A DNA stretch of 64,000 nucleotides from Chelativorans sp. Marseille-P2723 (GTDB taxonomy: Bacteria > Pseudomonadota > Alphaproteobacteria > Rhizobiales > Rhizobiaceae): NCBI RefSeq assembly GCF_902809845.1, contig NZ_CADDWI010000009.1, forward strand, positions 1 to 64,000. Reading direction: 5' to 3'. The translations under genes were made by a program, and so were the position numbers. Position 1 is the stretch's first letter; the number at the start of each line of letters is the position of its first letter. The notes under the pieces were generated by a model, which saw only the letters and a list, made by a program, of their open reading frames with translations, was not told the origin of the DNA and made no database searches. Shown one piece after another: positions 52,190 to 60,740 of the stretch.

Positions 52190-54052
52190 ATGGCACACCC
52201 GGCTGGACCGTTCGGAGCATCATCCGTGCCGGCCTCCCCCAGCGGCGAAGGGGCAAGTAAGGCTTCCGGACTGGGCGATCTTCCCGAGTGGGACCTTTCC
52301 GACCTTTACCCTTCCATGGACAGCCCGGAGCTTTCGCGGGACCTGGCGCGCGCGGCCAAGGAAGCCATTGCCTTTGAAAAAGCATGGAAGGGGCGGCTTG
52401 CGGAAGAAGCGCGGAAGGGAAATAAAGGCCGGCTCGGCGAGGCAGTGCGTGCCTATGAGGCGCTTGATGAGCTGTTCGGCCGGCTCGGCTCCTATGCCGG
52501 GCTCGTCTACGCCGGCGACACGTCCGACCCGCAGAGGGCCAAGTTTTATGGTGACGTGCAGGAGAAGCTGACCGATGCCAGCACGCATCTGCTCTTCTTC
52601 ACGCTCGAACTGAACAAGATCGACGACCAGATCATCGATGAGGCGCTGAAGGCCGATCCTCTCTTCAGTCATTACCGACCCTGGGTGCTCGATATCCGCA
52701 AGGACCGGCCGCACCAGCTCGAGGATCGCATCGAGCAGCTTTTCCACGAGACGTCCGTGACCGGCCGCGCCGCCTGGAACCGATTGTTTGACGAGACCAT
52801 GACCAGCCTGCGCTTCAATGTCGATGGCGACGAGCTGACGCTTGAGCCAACGCTGAACCTGATGCAGGACCCGGATGGCGACAAGCGCCGCAAAGGAGCC
52901 GAGGCCCTCGCCGTCACGCTGAAGGAGCATATGCGCCTCTTCACACTCATCACCAACACGCTTGCCAAGGACAAGGAGATTTCAGATCGCTGGCGGAAGT
53001 TCGAGGATGTCGCGGACGCCCGCCATCTGGCCAATCGGGTAGAACGGGAGGTGGTGGATGCGCTGGCTGCTTCGGTCCGCGAGTCGTTTCCGCGTATTTC
53101 ACATCGCTACTACGCCATGAAGGCGAAGTGGCTGGGAATGGACAAGCTCAACCACTGGGACCGAAATGCGCCGCTGCCCGAAACGCCGCAGACGGTCATC
53201 GGCTGGGAGGACGCGAAAGAGACGGTGCTTTCCGCCTATCACGCCTTCTCCCCTGAATTGGCGGATATCGCCGCACGCTTCTTCGACAGGAAGTGGATCG
53301 ATGCACCGGTGCGCGCCGGCAAGTCGCCGGGTGCCTTCGCGCATCCGACGGTGCCGTCGGCCCACCCCTATTTGCTGCTCAACTATCTGGGCAAGCCGCG
53401 CGACGTGATGACGCTTGCACACGAATTAGGACATGGCGTTCATCAGGTGCTGGCGGCGGGCCAAGGCGCGCTCATGGCCGCGACGCCGCTCACCCTGGCC
53501 GAGACAGCGTCCGTGTTCGGCGAGATGCTGACCTTCCGCTCCCTTCTTGAGCGCACCTTAGACCATCGCGAGCGCAAGGCGATGCTCGCACAGAAGGCGG
53601 AGGACATGATCAACACCGTGGTGCGCCAGATTGCGTTCTATGAATTCGAGCGCAAGGTACATACCGAGCGGCGCAGCGGCGAACTCACCTCAGAACGGAT
53701 CGGCGAATTGTGGCTTGAGGTGCAGGCCGAAAGCCTTGGCCCGGCGATCCGGCTCGGGGAAGGATATGAGACATTCTGGGCCTATATCCCGCATTTCATC
53801 CACTCGCCCTTCTATGTTTACGCTTACGCTTTCGGCGATTGCCTGGTGAACTCGCTTTTTGCTGTCTACAGCCAGGCCGAGATCGGCTTCAAGGAAAAGT
53901 ACTTCGAGCTTCTCAAGGCCGGTGGCAGTAAGCATCATTCGGAACTGCTTGCGCCCTTCGGCCTCAATGCGGCCGATCCTTCCTTCTGGGGCAAGGGACT
54001 GTCGGTGATCGAGGGGCTGATTGACGAACTGGAAGCGCTGGACGAGGGGTGA
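52190..54052 (+). CDS. Oligoendopeptidase F (M3 family zinc peptidase)
   Basis: 620 residues, cytoplasmic. It cleaves oligopeptides of roughly 7-17 residues. The zinc site reads H411-E412-xx-H415 in LAHELGHGVHQV, with the third ligand Glu in LAETASVFGEM. The HPYLLLNYLG, HFIHSPFYVYAYAFGD and GLNAADPSFWGKG segments are typical of PepF-type M3B proteins. The start ATG 52190 is followed by a variable, Ser/Pro-rich N-terminus up to about residue 30, and the weak conservation there leaves the start slightly open. It is followed by pabB 15 bp downstream on the same strand, so they are probably co-transcribed although the functions are unrelated. Confidence 0.93.
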   Translation: MAHPAGPFGASSVPASPSGEGASKASGLGDLPEWDLSDLYPSMDSPELSRDLARAAKEAIAFEKAWKGRLAEEARKGNKGRLGEAVRAYEALDELFGRLGSYAGLVYAGDTSDPQRAKFYGDVQEKLTDASTHLLFFTLELNKIDDQIIDEALKADPLFSHYRPWVLDIRKDRPHQLEDRIEQLFHETSVTGRAAWNRLFDETMTSLRFNVDGDELTLEPTLNLMQDPDGDKRRKGAEALAVTLKEHMRLFTLITNTLAKDKEISDRWRKFEDVADARHLANRVEREVVDALAASVRESFPRISHRYYAMKAKWLGMDKLNHWDRNAPLPETPQTVIGWEDAKETVLSAYHAFSPELADIAARFFDRKWIDAPVRAGKSPGAFAHPTVPSAHPYLLLNYLGKPRDVMTLAHELGHGVHQVLAAGQGALMAATPLTLAETASVFGEMLTFRSLLERTLDHRERKAMLAQKAEDMINTVVRQIAFYEFERKVHTERRSGELTSERIGELWLEVQAESLGPAIRLGEGYETFWAYIPHFIHSPFYVYAYAFGDCLVNSLFAVYSQAEIGFKEKYFELLKAGGSKHHSELLAPFGLNAADPSFWGKGLSVIEGLIDELEALDEG

Positions 54053-54067
54053 TATTCCTTCCACCAG

Positions 54068-55204
54068 ATGTTCGCGCGCACTCACCTCGCCCTCTTCCGC
54101 AACGATCTCACGAACGAGACGCTCGTTTTCGATTGGCCGCAGGAAATCCTGCTCGCGGAAGAGCCGGAGCAGTTCTTTCCGGCCCTGGAAAGAGCGGAGG
54201 GTCTCCGCCAATCCGGCAAATGGCTCGCGGGCTATATATCCTACGAGGCCGGCTATCTTCTGGATGCAGCACTGATTCCTTATCTGCCCGAAGGTCGCCA
54301 TTCTCCCCTTCTCTGCTTCGGCGTCTTCGACAGTCCGTCGCCTCCGCCACTTTCGCCCACCAAGGGATGGGAACCGGCGCGTCTTTTTAATGCCAGGCCG
54401 ACCTGGAGCCTTTCTGAATATGCGGAACGTTTCGACCGGCTGCATCAGCATCTCAGAATGGGTGATTGTTATCAGGGCAACCTCACCTTCCCGGTTGTCG
54501 CAAATTGGCAGGGCCATCCGCTCGCGGTTTTCGAGGGGCTGACGGCACGTCAGCCTGTCCGCTACGCTGCCTTCATCGATCTGGGCGGGCCGGTTGTGGT
54601 GTCACGTTCGCCGGAACTGTTCTTCGAGGTTTCAGCAGACGGATGGATCGAGACGCTGCCCATGAAGGGCACGATGCCGCGCGGCAGAACCCTGGCCGAA
54701 GATGCGACGCTAAAGGAGGAGCTGCGCAACGATCCCAAAAACCAGGCTGAGAACCGCATGATTGTCGATCTGCTGCGCAATGATATCTCGCGCATCAGCA
54801 AGGTAGGGACACTCGACGTGCCGGAGCTTTTCCATGTCGAAACCTACCCGACGGTGCACACGATGATCAGCCGCGTGCGCGCCGAACTTCTGCCCGGTCT
54901 GTCCTTCACCGACATTCTAGGCGCGTTATTCCCTTGTGGCTCCGTGACGGGCGCACCGAAGATCTCGGCCATGAAGATATTGCGGGCACTGGAGACAGCC
55001 CCGCGTGATGTCTATTGCGGCGCCATCGGATGGGCGTCGCCCGATGGGCGAATGCGCTTCAACGTGGCAATCCGAACTGTTTCGCTATACCCGGATGGAG
55101 AGGCTGTTTTCAATGTCGGTGGCGGTGTCGTGTTCGATTCCACCGCCCGCTCTGAATATGACGAATGCCTGCTGAAGGGGCAATTTGCCACCTTCGGCGA
55201 ATAG
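54068..55204 (+). CDS. pabB: Aminodeoxychorismate synthase component I
   Basis: 378 residues, chorismate-binding family. Adds ammonia or glutamine nitrogen to chorismate to give 4-amino-4-deoxychorismate for folate synthesis. The chorismate core reads PELFFEVSADGWIETLPMKGTMPRG (the Lys of the MKGT motif covalently binds chorismate), KNQAENRMIVDLLRNDISRI, FPCGSVTGAPKISAMKIL and CGAIGWASPDG. The N-terminus lacks the pabA-like glutaminase, and no pabA or pabC is next to it; such short PabB proteins are often fused to or followed by PabC, which is not the case here. The final gene of the pepF-pabB unit; a hairpin with a T run follows. Confidence 0.92.
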   Translation: MFARTHLALFRNDLTNETLVFDWPQEILLAEEPEQFFPALERAEGLRQSGKWLAGYISYEAGYLLDAALIPYLPEGRHSPLLCFGVFDSPSPPPLSPTKGWEPARLFNARPTWSLSEYAERFDRLHQHLRMGDCYQGNLTFPVVANWQGHPLAVFEGLTARQPVRYAAFIDLGGPVVVSRSPELFFEVSADGWIETLPMKGTMPRGRTLAEDATLKEELRNDPKNQAENRMIVDLLRNDISRISKVGTLDVPELFHVETYPTVHTMISRVRAELLPGLSFTDILGALFPCGSVTGAPKISAMKILRALETAPRDVYCGAIGWASPDGRMRFNVAIRTVSLYPDGEAVFNVGGGVVFDSTARSEYDECLLKGQFATFGE

Positions 55205-55264
55205 CGGCGACGCCCGAACACACCCACCAGAGGCATGGCAATTTCGCAACAGCTACATCCTGGT

Positions 55265-55285
55265 AAGGGCGGCATCCGCCCTTTT
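55265..55285 (+). terminator. Rho-independent terminator after pabB
   Basis: AAGGGCGG, loop CAT, CCGCCCTT forms a perfect 8-bp stem ending in a short T run (TTTT overlapping the stem end). This is the best terminator of the window. Confidence 0.7.
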
Positions 55286-55353
55286 CCGGGTCCTCAATAT
55301 TGCTTTCCGGCAAAATTCCGGCGATGAGGTCGTGGGATAGTGAGGAGGCCGCC

Positions 55354-55713
55354 ATGGTCACATTTCGTCTGAAAGCCACCCTTTTTGCCCTGACATCCGC
55401 CCTGATAATATCCGGTTGCGCTGGGGTGGCACCGAGGAAGGCCGGGCCTTCATTGGAAGGAAGCTGGATGGACGAGCAGGGTGTGGCGATCTCCAGCTTT
55501 TCTAACGGCCAGTTCGTGACCGTGGCGACTGATACCGGCAACAGGCTGTCGGAAGGCTTCTATCGTTTCCGCGACGGTCAGACCATCGAAATCTCGATGC
55601 GTTCGCTCATTCGCGGAACGCAGACAAACGTGGTATGTGCGGCCGTCACATTGAGCCAGCTAAATTGCACAAATGCCGAGGGGCAGAATTTCGTGCTCAG
55701 GCGGCGCACCTGA
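55354..55713 (+). CDS. omp10: Omp10-family outer membrane lipoprotein
   Basis: 119 residues. The start is ATG 55354 (MVTFRLKATLFAL) with GAGGAGG just before it. A lipobox ALIISGC at 17-23 predicts a lipid-modified Cys23. The mature part (LEGSWMDEQGVAISSF, then DTGNRLSEGFYRFRDG and ISMRSLIRGTQTNVVCAAVTLSQLNCTNAEGQNF) aligns with Brucella Omp10: EGSW, TDT, LAEG, INMRSIVRGT, NC..., QLNCT all recur. Two cysteines late in the chain could form a disulphide. In Brucella this is an immunogenic surface lipoprotein of unknown biochemical role. It has no partner gene here. A short GCGCG/CGCGC hairpin lies about 27-45 bp beyond the stop. Confidence 0.88.
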   Translation: MVTFRLKATLFALTSALIISGCAGVAPRKAGPSLEGSWMDEQGVAISSFSNGQFVTVATDTGNRLSEGFYRFRDGQTIEISMRSLIRGTQTNVVCAAVTLSQLNCTNAEGQNFVLRRRT

Positions 55714-56087
55714 CGCGCCTGAGAGAACAGGTTGAATACGGCGCGTGATTTTTCGCGCGTTAGTGCATCCACAAACACCGGCGCTAGCCAGACCTGATGC
55801 GAAGGGTGAACCGGTCTGGCCGCGTGGTAGTCATTCGCCGCATTGCACATGATGCACATCACGTCGCCATGCGATCGCATAACGGCCTTCTGAACGACCT
55901 ATCTTCCCTATCCGGATCGGATTCCAGCTCGGAGCCGCGTTTACCGTGCAGACGAGCTGATGCCCGTTAGGCAAGTTTCCCTTGCATAAGGTTGCAGCCG
56001 ATGGGAACATTCCACCCAATAAGCCTGTCCGTTGCAAAAACGACATCCCGATGCGGTAGACGGGAACCTGGGAACTGGGAGAACATC
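55714..56087. other. 374-bp gap upstream of the 5'-nucleotidase gene, rich in inverted repeats
   Basis: No gene is seen. Inverted repeats include GCCAGACC/GGTCTGGC (55787-55794 and 55813-55820, perfect 8-bp stem), the 12-bp palindrome ATGCGATCGCAT (55869-55880), and GCAAG/CTTGC (55971-55985). A PHO-box-like pair of TGTCAT repeats was looked for and not found. The last 30 bases before the ATG repeat GGGAAC two times. Confidence 0.5.
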
Positions 56088-58040
56088 ATGAAGAGACTTG
56101 CCGTCCTCGCGTTGAGCGCGTCAGCGCTGGCGCTGTCCCACTCACCTTCGTTTGCCGCCTACACGCTGAATATCCTGCACATCAATGACTGGCACAGCAG
56201 GATCGAGCCCATCAATGCGTTCGATTCCACCTGTTCTGCGGAGGATGATGAAGCTGGCGAATGTTTTGGTGGCGCGGCGCGGCTTGTCACGGCCGTGCGT
56301 GAACGCAGGGCTGCACTCGGAGGTGAGAATGTCCTGTTCCTGAACGCGGGCGACAATTTTCAAGGTTCCCTGTTCTACACCACCTATAAGGGAGCCGCGG
56401 AGGCCGAATTTCTAAACCTCATGGAAACTGACGCCATGGTCGTTGGAAATCATGAGTTCGATGACGGCGAAGATGGCCTGGCTGCCTTTCTGGAACTGGT
56501 TCGGTTTCCGGTTCTGGGCTCTAACGTGAAGGCGCGGGAAGCGTCGGCGCTCGGTGACCGCGTGCGGGAGTATGTAATTCTCGACATCGGCGACGAGCAG
56601 GTGGGCATTGTCGGTGCGGTGGCCAATGACACCCCAGAGCTTTCCTCGCCGGGAGAGCACGTGTCCATCATAGAGGATGTCGAGGGCATAACCGCAGCCG
56701 TTCAGGCGGTGGAGGCCGAAGGCGTCAACAAGATCATCGCGCTCACCCATGTGGGTTATCCGCGCGATCTGGAAGCCATTGCCAGGATTCCGGGCGTGGA
56801 CGTGGTGGTAGGCGGACACACCAACACGTTGCTTTCCAATACGGTCGAGGGGGCCGATGGGCCCTACCCCACCATGGTCGACAATCCAGGCGGTTATCAG
56901 GTGCCGGTGGTCCAGGCGAACGCCTATTCCAAATATCTTGGCGAGTTGAAAATCGTCTTCAATGACGAGGGCATCGTTACGGAAGCCGAAGGCGACGTGC
57001 ACCTGCTCGATGCTTCCGTCGCAAAGGATGAGCAGGTGGTGGCGCGTGTGGCCGAGCTTGCCGGCCCGATCGAGGAATTGAAACGAACGGTCGTCTCGGA
57101 AGCCGTTGGGCCTATCGACGGCAGCCGCGAAAGCTGCCGGGCAGGCGAATGCGCCATGGGCAATCTTGTAGCGGACGCTATGCTTGCCCGTGCCCGCGAT
57201 CAGGGCGTCCAGTTTGCGATTACCAATGGCGGCGGCCTGCGCGCGTCGATCGATGCGGGCGAGATCACCATGGGCGAGGTGATCGAAGTACTTCCCTTCC
57301 AGAACACGCTGGCAACCTTCCAGCTCAGCGGTGCCGATTTCGTGGCATCGCTGGAAAGCGGCGTGAGCCAGATTGAGGAAGGTGCTGGCCGGTTCCCGCA
57401 GGTCTCGGGCCTGCGCTTTTCCTTCGATCCGGCTGCTGAAAGCGGCTCGCGCGTGAGCGACGTGCAGGTGCAGACGGATGACGGCTGGGCGCCGATCGAG
57501 CCTGACGCTACCTATACGATCGCCACCAACAACTTCATGCGCAATGGTGGCGATGGCTACAGCCTTTTCGCAGAAGAGGCCGAGAACGCCTATGATTTCG
57601 GACCGGGGCTGGAGCAGGTCCTTGCCGATTATCTTGCTGAGAACCGGCCTTATGAGCCATATACGGACGGGCGGATCACCGAGGTAACGGCCACTACGCG
57701 GGCCGAGGATGGCGTTGAACCCAAAGCCGCTGAAGGGCAGGCGGAGCCGACCGACGGCACGTCCGAGGCAGCAGATGCGGATGCTGGACCTGCCGCAGAA
57801 CCCGAGGTATCGGAATCTGAGACGGAGCCTGCGCAAACCGGCAGTGAAGCTGCCACGCAAGTGGCTGAAACTGCCGCAGGAAACACGCACACGATCACAC
57901 ACGGCGACACCTACTGGAAACTTGCCGAGCGCTATCTGGGAGATGGCAGACAGTGGCGGCGCTTAGCCGAGGCAAATCCCCAATTCACTCCTGGCCGCCT
58001 CCCCGTCGGCGCGGAACTTTTAATCCCTGACAACCTGTAG
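56088..58040 (+). CDS. Exported 5'-nucleotidase/phosphoesterase with C-terminal LysM
   Basis: 650 residues. Signal peptide MKRLAVLALSASALALSHSPSFAA. The metallophosphoesterase core shows ILHINDWHSRIEP, FLNAGDNFQGSLFY, VVGNHEFDDG, ALTHVGYPRD and VVVGGHTNTLL; the C-terminal 5'-nucleotidase domain reads AITNGGGLRASIDAGEIT and NNFMRNGGDGY, where the Phe/Asn/Gly residues bind the base. It then has an acidic Pro/Ala/Glu linker of about 70 residues and a LysM domain (HTITHGDTYWKLAERYLGDGRQWRRLAEANP, about 600-650). It would release nucleosides and phosphate in the periplasm and stay attached to peptidoglycan through the LysM. The LysM tail is an unusual addition for UshA-type enzymes. ATG 56088 has GGGAG upstream. 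Confidence 0.9.
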   Translation: MKRLAVLALSASALALSHSPSFAAYTLNILHINDWHSRIEPINAFDSTCSAEDDEAGECFGGAARLVTAVRERRAALGGENVLFLNAGDNFQGSLFYTTYKGAAEAEFLNLMETDAMVVGNHEFDDGEDGLAAFLELVRFPVLGSNVKAREASALGDRVREYVILDIGDEQVGIVGAVANDTPELSSPGEHVSIIEDVEGITAAVQAVEAEGVNKIIALTHVGYPRDLEAIARIPGVDVVVGGHTNTLLSNTVEGADGPYPTMVDNPGGYQVPVVQANAYSKYLGELKIVFNDEGIVTEAEGDVHLLDASVAKDEQVVARVAELAGPIEELKRTVVSEAVGPIDGSRESCRAGECAMGNLVADAMLARARDQGVQFAITNGGGLRASIDAGEITMGEVIEVLPFQNTLATFQLSGADFVASLESGVSQIEEGAGRFPQVSGLRFSFDPAAESGSRVSDVQVQTDDGWAPIEPDATYTIATNNFMRNGGDGYSLFAEEAENAYDFGPGLEQVLADYLAENRPYEPYTDGRITEVTATTRAEDGVEPKAAEGQAEPTDGTSEAADADAGPAAEPEVSESETEPAQTGSEAATQVAETAAGNTHTITHGDTYWKLAERYLGDGRQWRRLAEANPQFTPGRLPVGAELLIPDNL

Positions 58041-58148
58041 ATACATCTGAAGAGCGGCCGCCGCGCTCCTTCAGCCGCCTGCGGCCAGAAGTGACATTGT
58101 CTTTGCTGGAAAGATCGCTAGGTCCAAAGTTATCATCCGGAGACTTTC

Positions 58149-59210
58149 ATGACCGCGTCCATCGATACCGTAGGAAAGACAGAGCTGCGCATCGTCGCGC
58201 CCGCCGCACGCAAGGCTGCCGCTGCGGAAAAGGTCGGTGTCCTCCTTGTCAATCTGGGCACACCCGATGGTACCGACTACTGGCCGATGCGCCGCTATCT
58301 CGGTGAGTTTCTTTCAGATCGCAGGGTGATCGAGTGGCCGCGCGCGATCTGGTACCCCATTCTCTACGGGATCGTGCTTTCTCGCAGGCCGCAAAGATCC
58401 GGAGCAGCTTATGACACGATCTGGAACAGGGAGCAGAATGAGTCGCCTCTGCGCACTTTTACGCGTGCACAAGGCGAAAAGCTCGCATCGGCTCTGGCAA
58501 AGCACGAGAACGTGATCGTCGACTGGGCGATGCGCTATGGCCGCCCCTCGATCGAGACCGTGACGAAGAGCCTGATGGAACGCGGCTGTGACCGCATCGT
58601 CATGTTCCCTCTTTACCCGCAATACTCCGCGTCCACGACGGCCACGGTGAACGACAAGTTCTTCCAGGCGCTGATGAAGATGCGCTTCCAGCCAGCTGTC
58701 AGAACGGTCCCGGCCTATTACGACGAGCCGATCTATATCGACGCCCTGGCGCGTTCCATCGAGCAGCACTTGGCGACGCTCAGTTTCGAGCCGGAAGTCG
58801 TCATCGCCTCCTATCACGGCATTCCGTTGGGCTATTCTAAGAAGGGAGACCCCTATCACCAGCATTGTCTGACGACATCACAGCTTCTGCGTGAACGGCT
58901 TGGCTGGGACGAGAAGAAGCTGATCAGCACCTTCCAGTCCCGGTTCGGCCCCGAGGAATGGCTGCAACCCTACACGGACAAGACCGTGGAGCGGCTAGGT
59001 CGTGAGGGGGTAAAATCCATCGCCGTGTTCAATCCTGGCTTCGTGGCCGATTGTCTTGAAACGCTCGAAGAGATCGCCGTCGAAGCAGCGGACATCTTTC
59101 AGGCCGCGGGCGGCGAAAACTTCACGCACATTCCGTGCCTGAACGACACCGCCGACGGCATGGCAGTTATCGAGGCACTGGTGCGGCGCGAGCTTTCCGG
59201 CTGGCTCTGA
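58149..59210 (+). CDS. hemH: Ferrochelatase
   Basis: Inserts Fe2+ into protoporphyrin IX, the last step of heme synthesis. 353 residues, with a rhizobial-type N-terminal extension of about 25 residues before VGVLLVNLGTPDG. Catalytic His in VVIASYHGIPLGY and Glu in ADCLETLEEIAVEA, plus FPLYPQYSASTTATVND and the LSTFQSRFG-type block (SLISTFQSRFGPEEWLQPYT), are all seen. A Cys (in FVADCLETL) is near the position of iron-sulphur ligands of other ferrochelatases, but the C-terminal cluster region is missing. No Irr-box was recognised upstream. A small hairpin follows the stop. Confidence 0.95.
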   Translation: MTASIDTVGKTELRIVAPAARKAAAAEKVGVLLVNLGTPDGTDYWPMRRYLGEFLSDRRVIEWPRAIWYPILYGIVLSRRPQRSGAAYDTIWNREQNESPLRTFTRAQGEKLASALAKHENVIVDWAMRYGRPSIETVTKSLMERGCDRIVMFPLYPQYSASTTATVNDKFFQALMKMRFQPAVRTVPAYYDEPIYIDALARSIEQHLATLSFEPEVVIASYHGIPLGYSKKGDPYHQHCLTTSQLLRERLGWDEKKLISTFQSRFGPEEWLQPYTDKTVERLGREGVKSIAVFNPGFVADCLETLEEIAVEAADIFQAAGGENFTHIPCLNDTADGMAVIEALVRRELSGWL

Positions 59211-59213
59211 CCT

Positions 59214-59230
59214 GCGGGTATATTTCCCGC
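59214..59230 (+). terminator. Hairpin after hemH
   Basis: GCGGG, loop TATATTT, CCCGC starts 4 bp after the hemH stop and is followed by TCTCCCTTTG. A modest terminator. Confidence 0.4.
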
Positions 59231-59268
59231 TCTCCCTTTGTGTTTCCTAAACAATGCCACGTTTTAAT

Positions 59269-59287
59269 GCGGCAACCGTCATGCCGC
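59269..59287 (+). promoter_or_regulatory. Hairpin directly before the SPFH gene ribosome-binding site
   Basis: GCGGCA, loop ACCGTCA, TGCCGC is a perfect 6-bp stem that ends 3 bp before AGGAG, the ribosome-binding site of the SPFH gene. It may protect the mRNA 5' end or control translation. Confidence 0.4.
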
Positions 59288-59301
59288 TTTAGGAGCACAA
59301 A

Positions 59302-60255
59302 GTGAATTTCTCCGGTTTCGATATTCTGATTCCAGTCCTGGTCGTTCTCGTTCTGCTACTGCTGTTCGCAGGCATCAAGACCGTGCCACAAGGCTACAAC
59401 TTCACCGTCGAAAGGTTCGGGCGCTACACACGCACATTGACGCCCGGCCTCAACATCATCATTCCCTTCATCGACCGCATCGGTGCAAGGATGAACATGA
59501 TGGAACAGGTGCTGGACGTGCCGACGCAGGAGGTCATCACGCGCGACAATGCGACGGTGGCGGTCGATGGGGTAGCCTTCTTCCAGATACTGAGCGCGCC
59601 GCAGGCTGCCTATCAGGTGTCGGGGCTGCAGAACGCGATCCTGAACCTGACCATGACCAATATCCGCTCCGTAATGGGATCCATGGATCTGGACGAACTA
59701 CTTTCCAACCGCGACGCCATCAACGAGCGGTTGCTCCGCATTGTCGATGAGGCGGCAGGCGCTTGGGGCATCAAGATCACCCGCGTAGAGATCAAGGATA
59801 TCAATCCTCCGGCCAATCTGGTGGAGTCCATGGCCCGACAGATGATGGCAGAACGCAACAAGCGCGCGCAGATCTTGGAAGCAGAGGGGCTGAAACAGGC
59901 GCAAATCCTCGAAGCGGAAGGTCGGCGCGAGGCAGCATTCCGCGATGCTGAGGCGCGCGAGCGCGCGGCGGAAGCCGAAGCGCGTGCTACGCAGGTCGTC
60001 TCCGATGCCATCGCCCAGGGCGACGTGCAGGCGGTGAACTATTTCATTGCCCAGAAATATACAGAAGCGCTGGCCAGCATCGGCTCTGCGAACAACAACA
60101 AGATCGTGCTCATGCCGTTTGAGGCCTCGTCGCTCATCGGCACCCTAGGCGGCATTGGCGCGATTGCGCGCGACGTCTTCGGCGATGGCGAGACGCGGGC
60201 ACCTTCCCGCCCCTCCCCGGCCCGCCCTCCTGCGGTCAGGCCGGAAGGAAGCTGA
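59302..60255 (+). CDS. SPFH/Band-7 membrane protein (stomatin, QmcA-like)
   Basis: 317 residues starting with GTG 59302 behind AGGAG. One N-terminal membrane helix ([17 protein letters not shown]) then a Band-7 domain (about 30-190) with [19 protein letters not shown] and [22 protein letters not shown]. The following coiled coil is Ala/Glu/Arg-rich ([21 protein letters not shown]), the stomatin-type oligomerisation part. The C-terminus is a short proline-rich tail. These proteins form membrane-anchored rings and regulate FtsH-like proteases or membrane microdomains. The NfeD gene 13 bp downstream is the usual partner of this SPFH type. Confidence 0.92.
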   Translation: MNFSGFDILIPVLVVLVLLLLFAGIKTVPQGYNFTVERFGRYTRTLTPGLNIIIPFIDRIGARMNMMEQVLDVPTQEVITRDNATVAVDGVAFFQILSAPQAAYQVSGLQNAILNLTMTNIRSVMGSMDLDELLSNRDAINERLLRIVDEAAGAWGIKITRVEIKDINPPANLVESMARQMMAERNKRAQILEAEGLKQAQILEAEGRREAAFRDAEARERAAEAEARATQVVSDAIAQGDVQAVNYFIAQKYTEALASIGSANNNKIVLMPFEASSLIGTLGGIGAIARDVFGDGETRAPSRPSPARPPAVRPEGS

Positions 60256-60268
60256 TAGGCGCTCTGCG

Positions 60269-60730
60269 ATGCTGATTGATATTCTTGGCGAACTTGGCCC
60301 ATGGAACTGGATGCTCCTGGGCTTCGTCCTGCTGGCCCTGGAAATCCTCATTCCGGGCGTGTTCCTTCTGTGGATCGGAATTGCTGCGATCCTGACCGGC
60401 GCATTGTCGCTGCAGCTATGGGCTCTCGCCCTCTGGAGCTGGCAAGTCCAGGTGCTCGTCTTTCTCGGACTTTCGCTTGCTTCCGCCTATGTCGGCATGC
60501 GGGTAATGGATGCGCGAAGGGAACATGAAACGGACGAGCCGCTTCTCAACCGCCGGGCCGAACAGCTTGCCGGGCGTACCGCGACACTCGACGAGCCGAT
60601 TACCCATGGCCACGGCCGGATAAAGATCGGCGATACGTTCTGGCGTGTCACGGGACCCGACCTGCCTGCGGGAAGCCGGGTGCGCGTAGTGGCGGCTAAA
60701 GGCAGCAGATTGCAGGTGGAGCCAGCCTGA
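60269..60730 (+). CDS. NfeD-family membrane protein
   Basis: 153 residues from ATG 60269 (MLIDILGELGPWNWML). Three hydrophobic segments (WNWMLLGFVLLALEILIP, LLWIGIAAILTGALSLQLWALALW, VQVLVFLGLSLASAYVGM) followed by an OB-fold soluble domain (about 95-150) with GRTATLDEPITHGHGRIKIGDTFWRVTGPDLPAGSRVRVV. This is the short NfeD form, without the ClpP-like protease. It pairs with SPFH/stomatin proteins, and here the genes are 13 bp apart on one strand. It likely helps order the stomatin complex in the inner membrane; no enzymatic activity is expected. Confidence 0.92.
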   Translation: MLIDILGELGPWNWMLLGFVLLALEILIPGVFLLWIGIAAILTGALSLQLWALALWSWQVQVLVFLGLSLASAYVGMRVMDARREHETDEPLLNRRAEQLAGRTATLDEPITHGHGRIKIGDTFWRVTGPDLPAGSRVRVVAAKGSRLQVEPA

Positions 60731-60740
60731 CCGGTTCCGG

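Noticed and set aside
55990-56035. GGAAC and CGTT in order before the 5'-nucleotidase gene
   Set aside because: The spacing is 21 bases, outside the 16-17 needed for an EcfG promoter.
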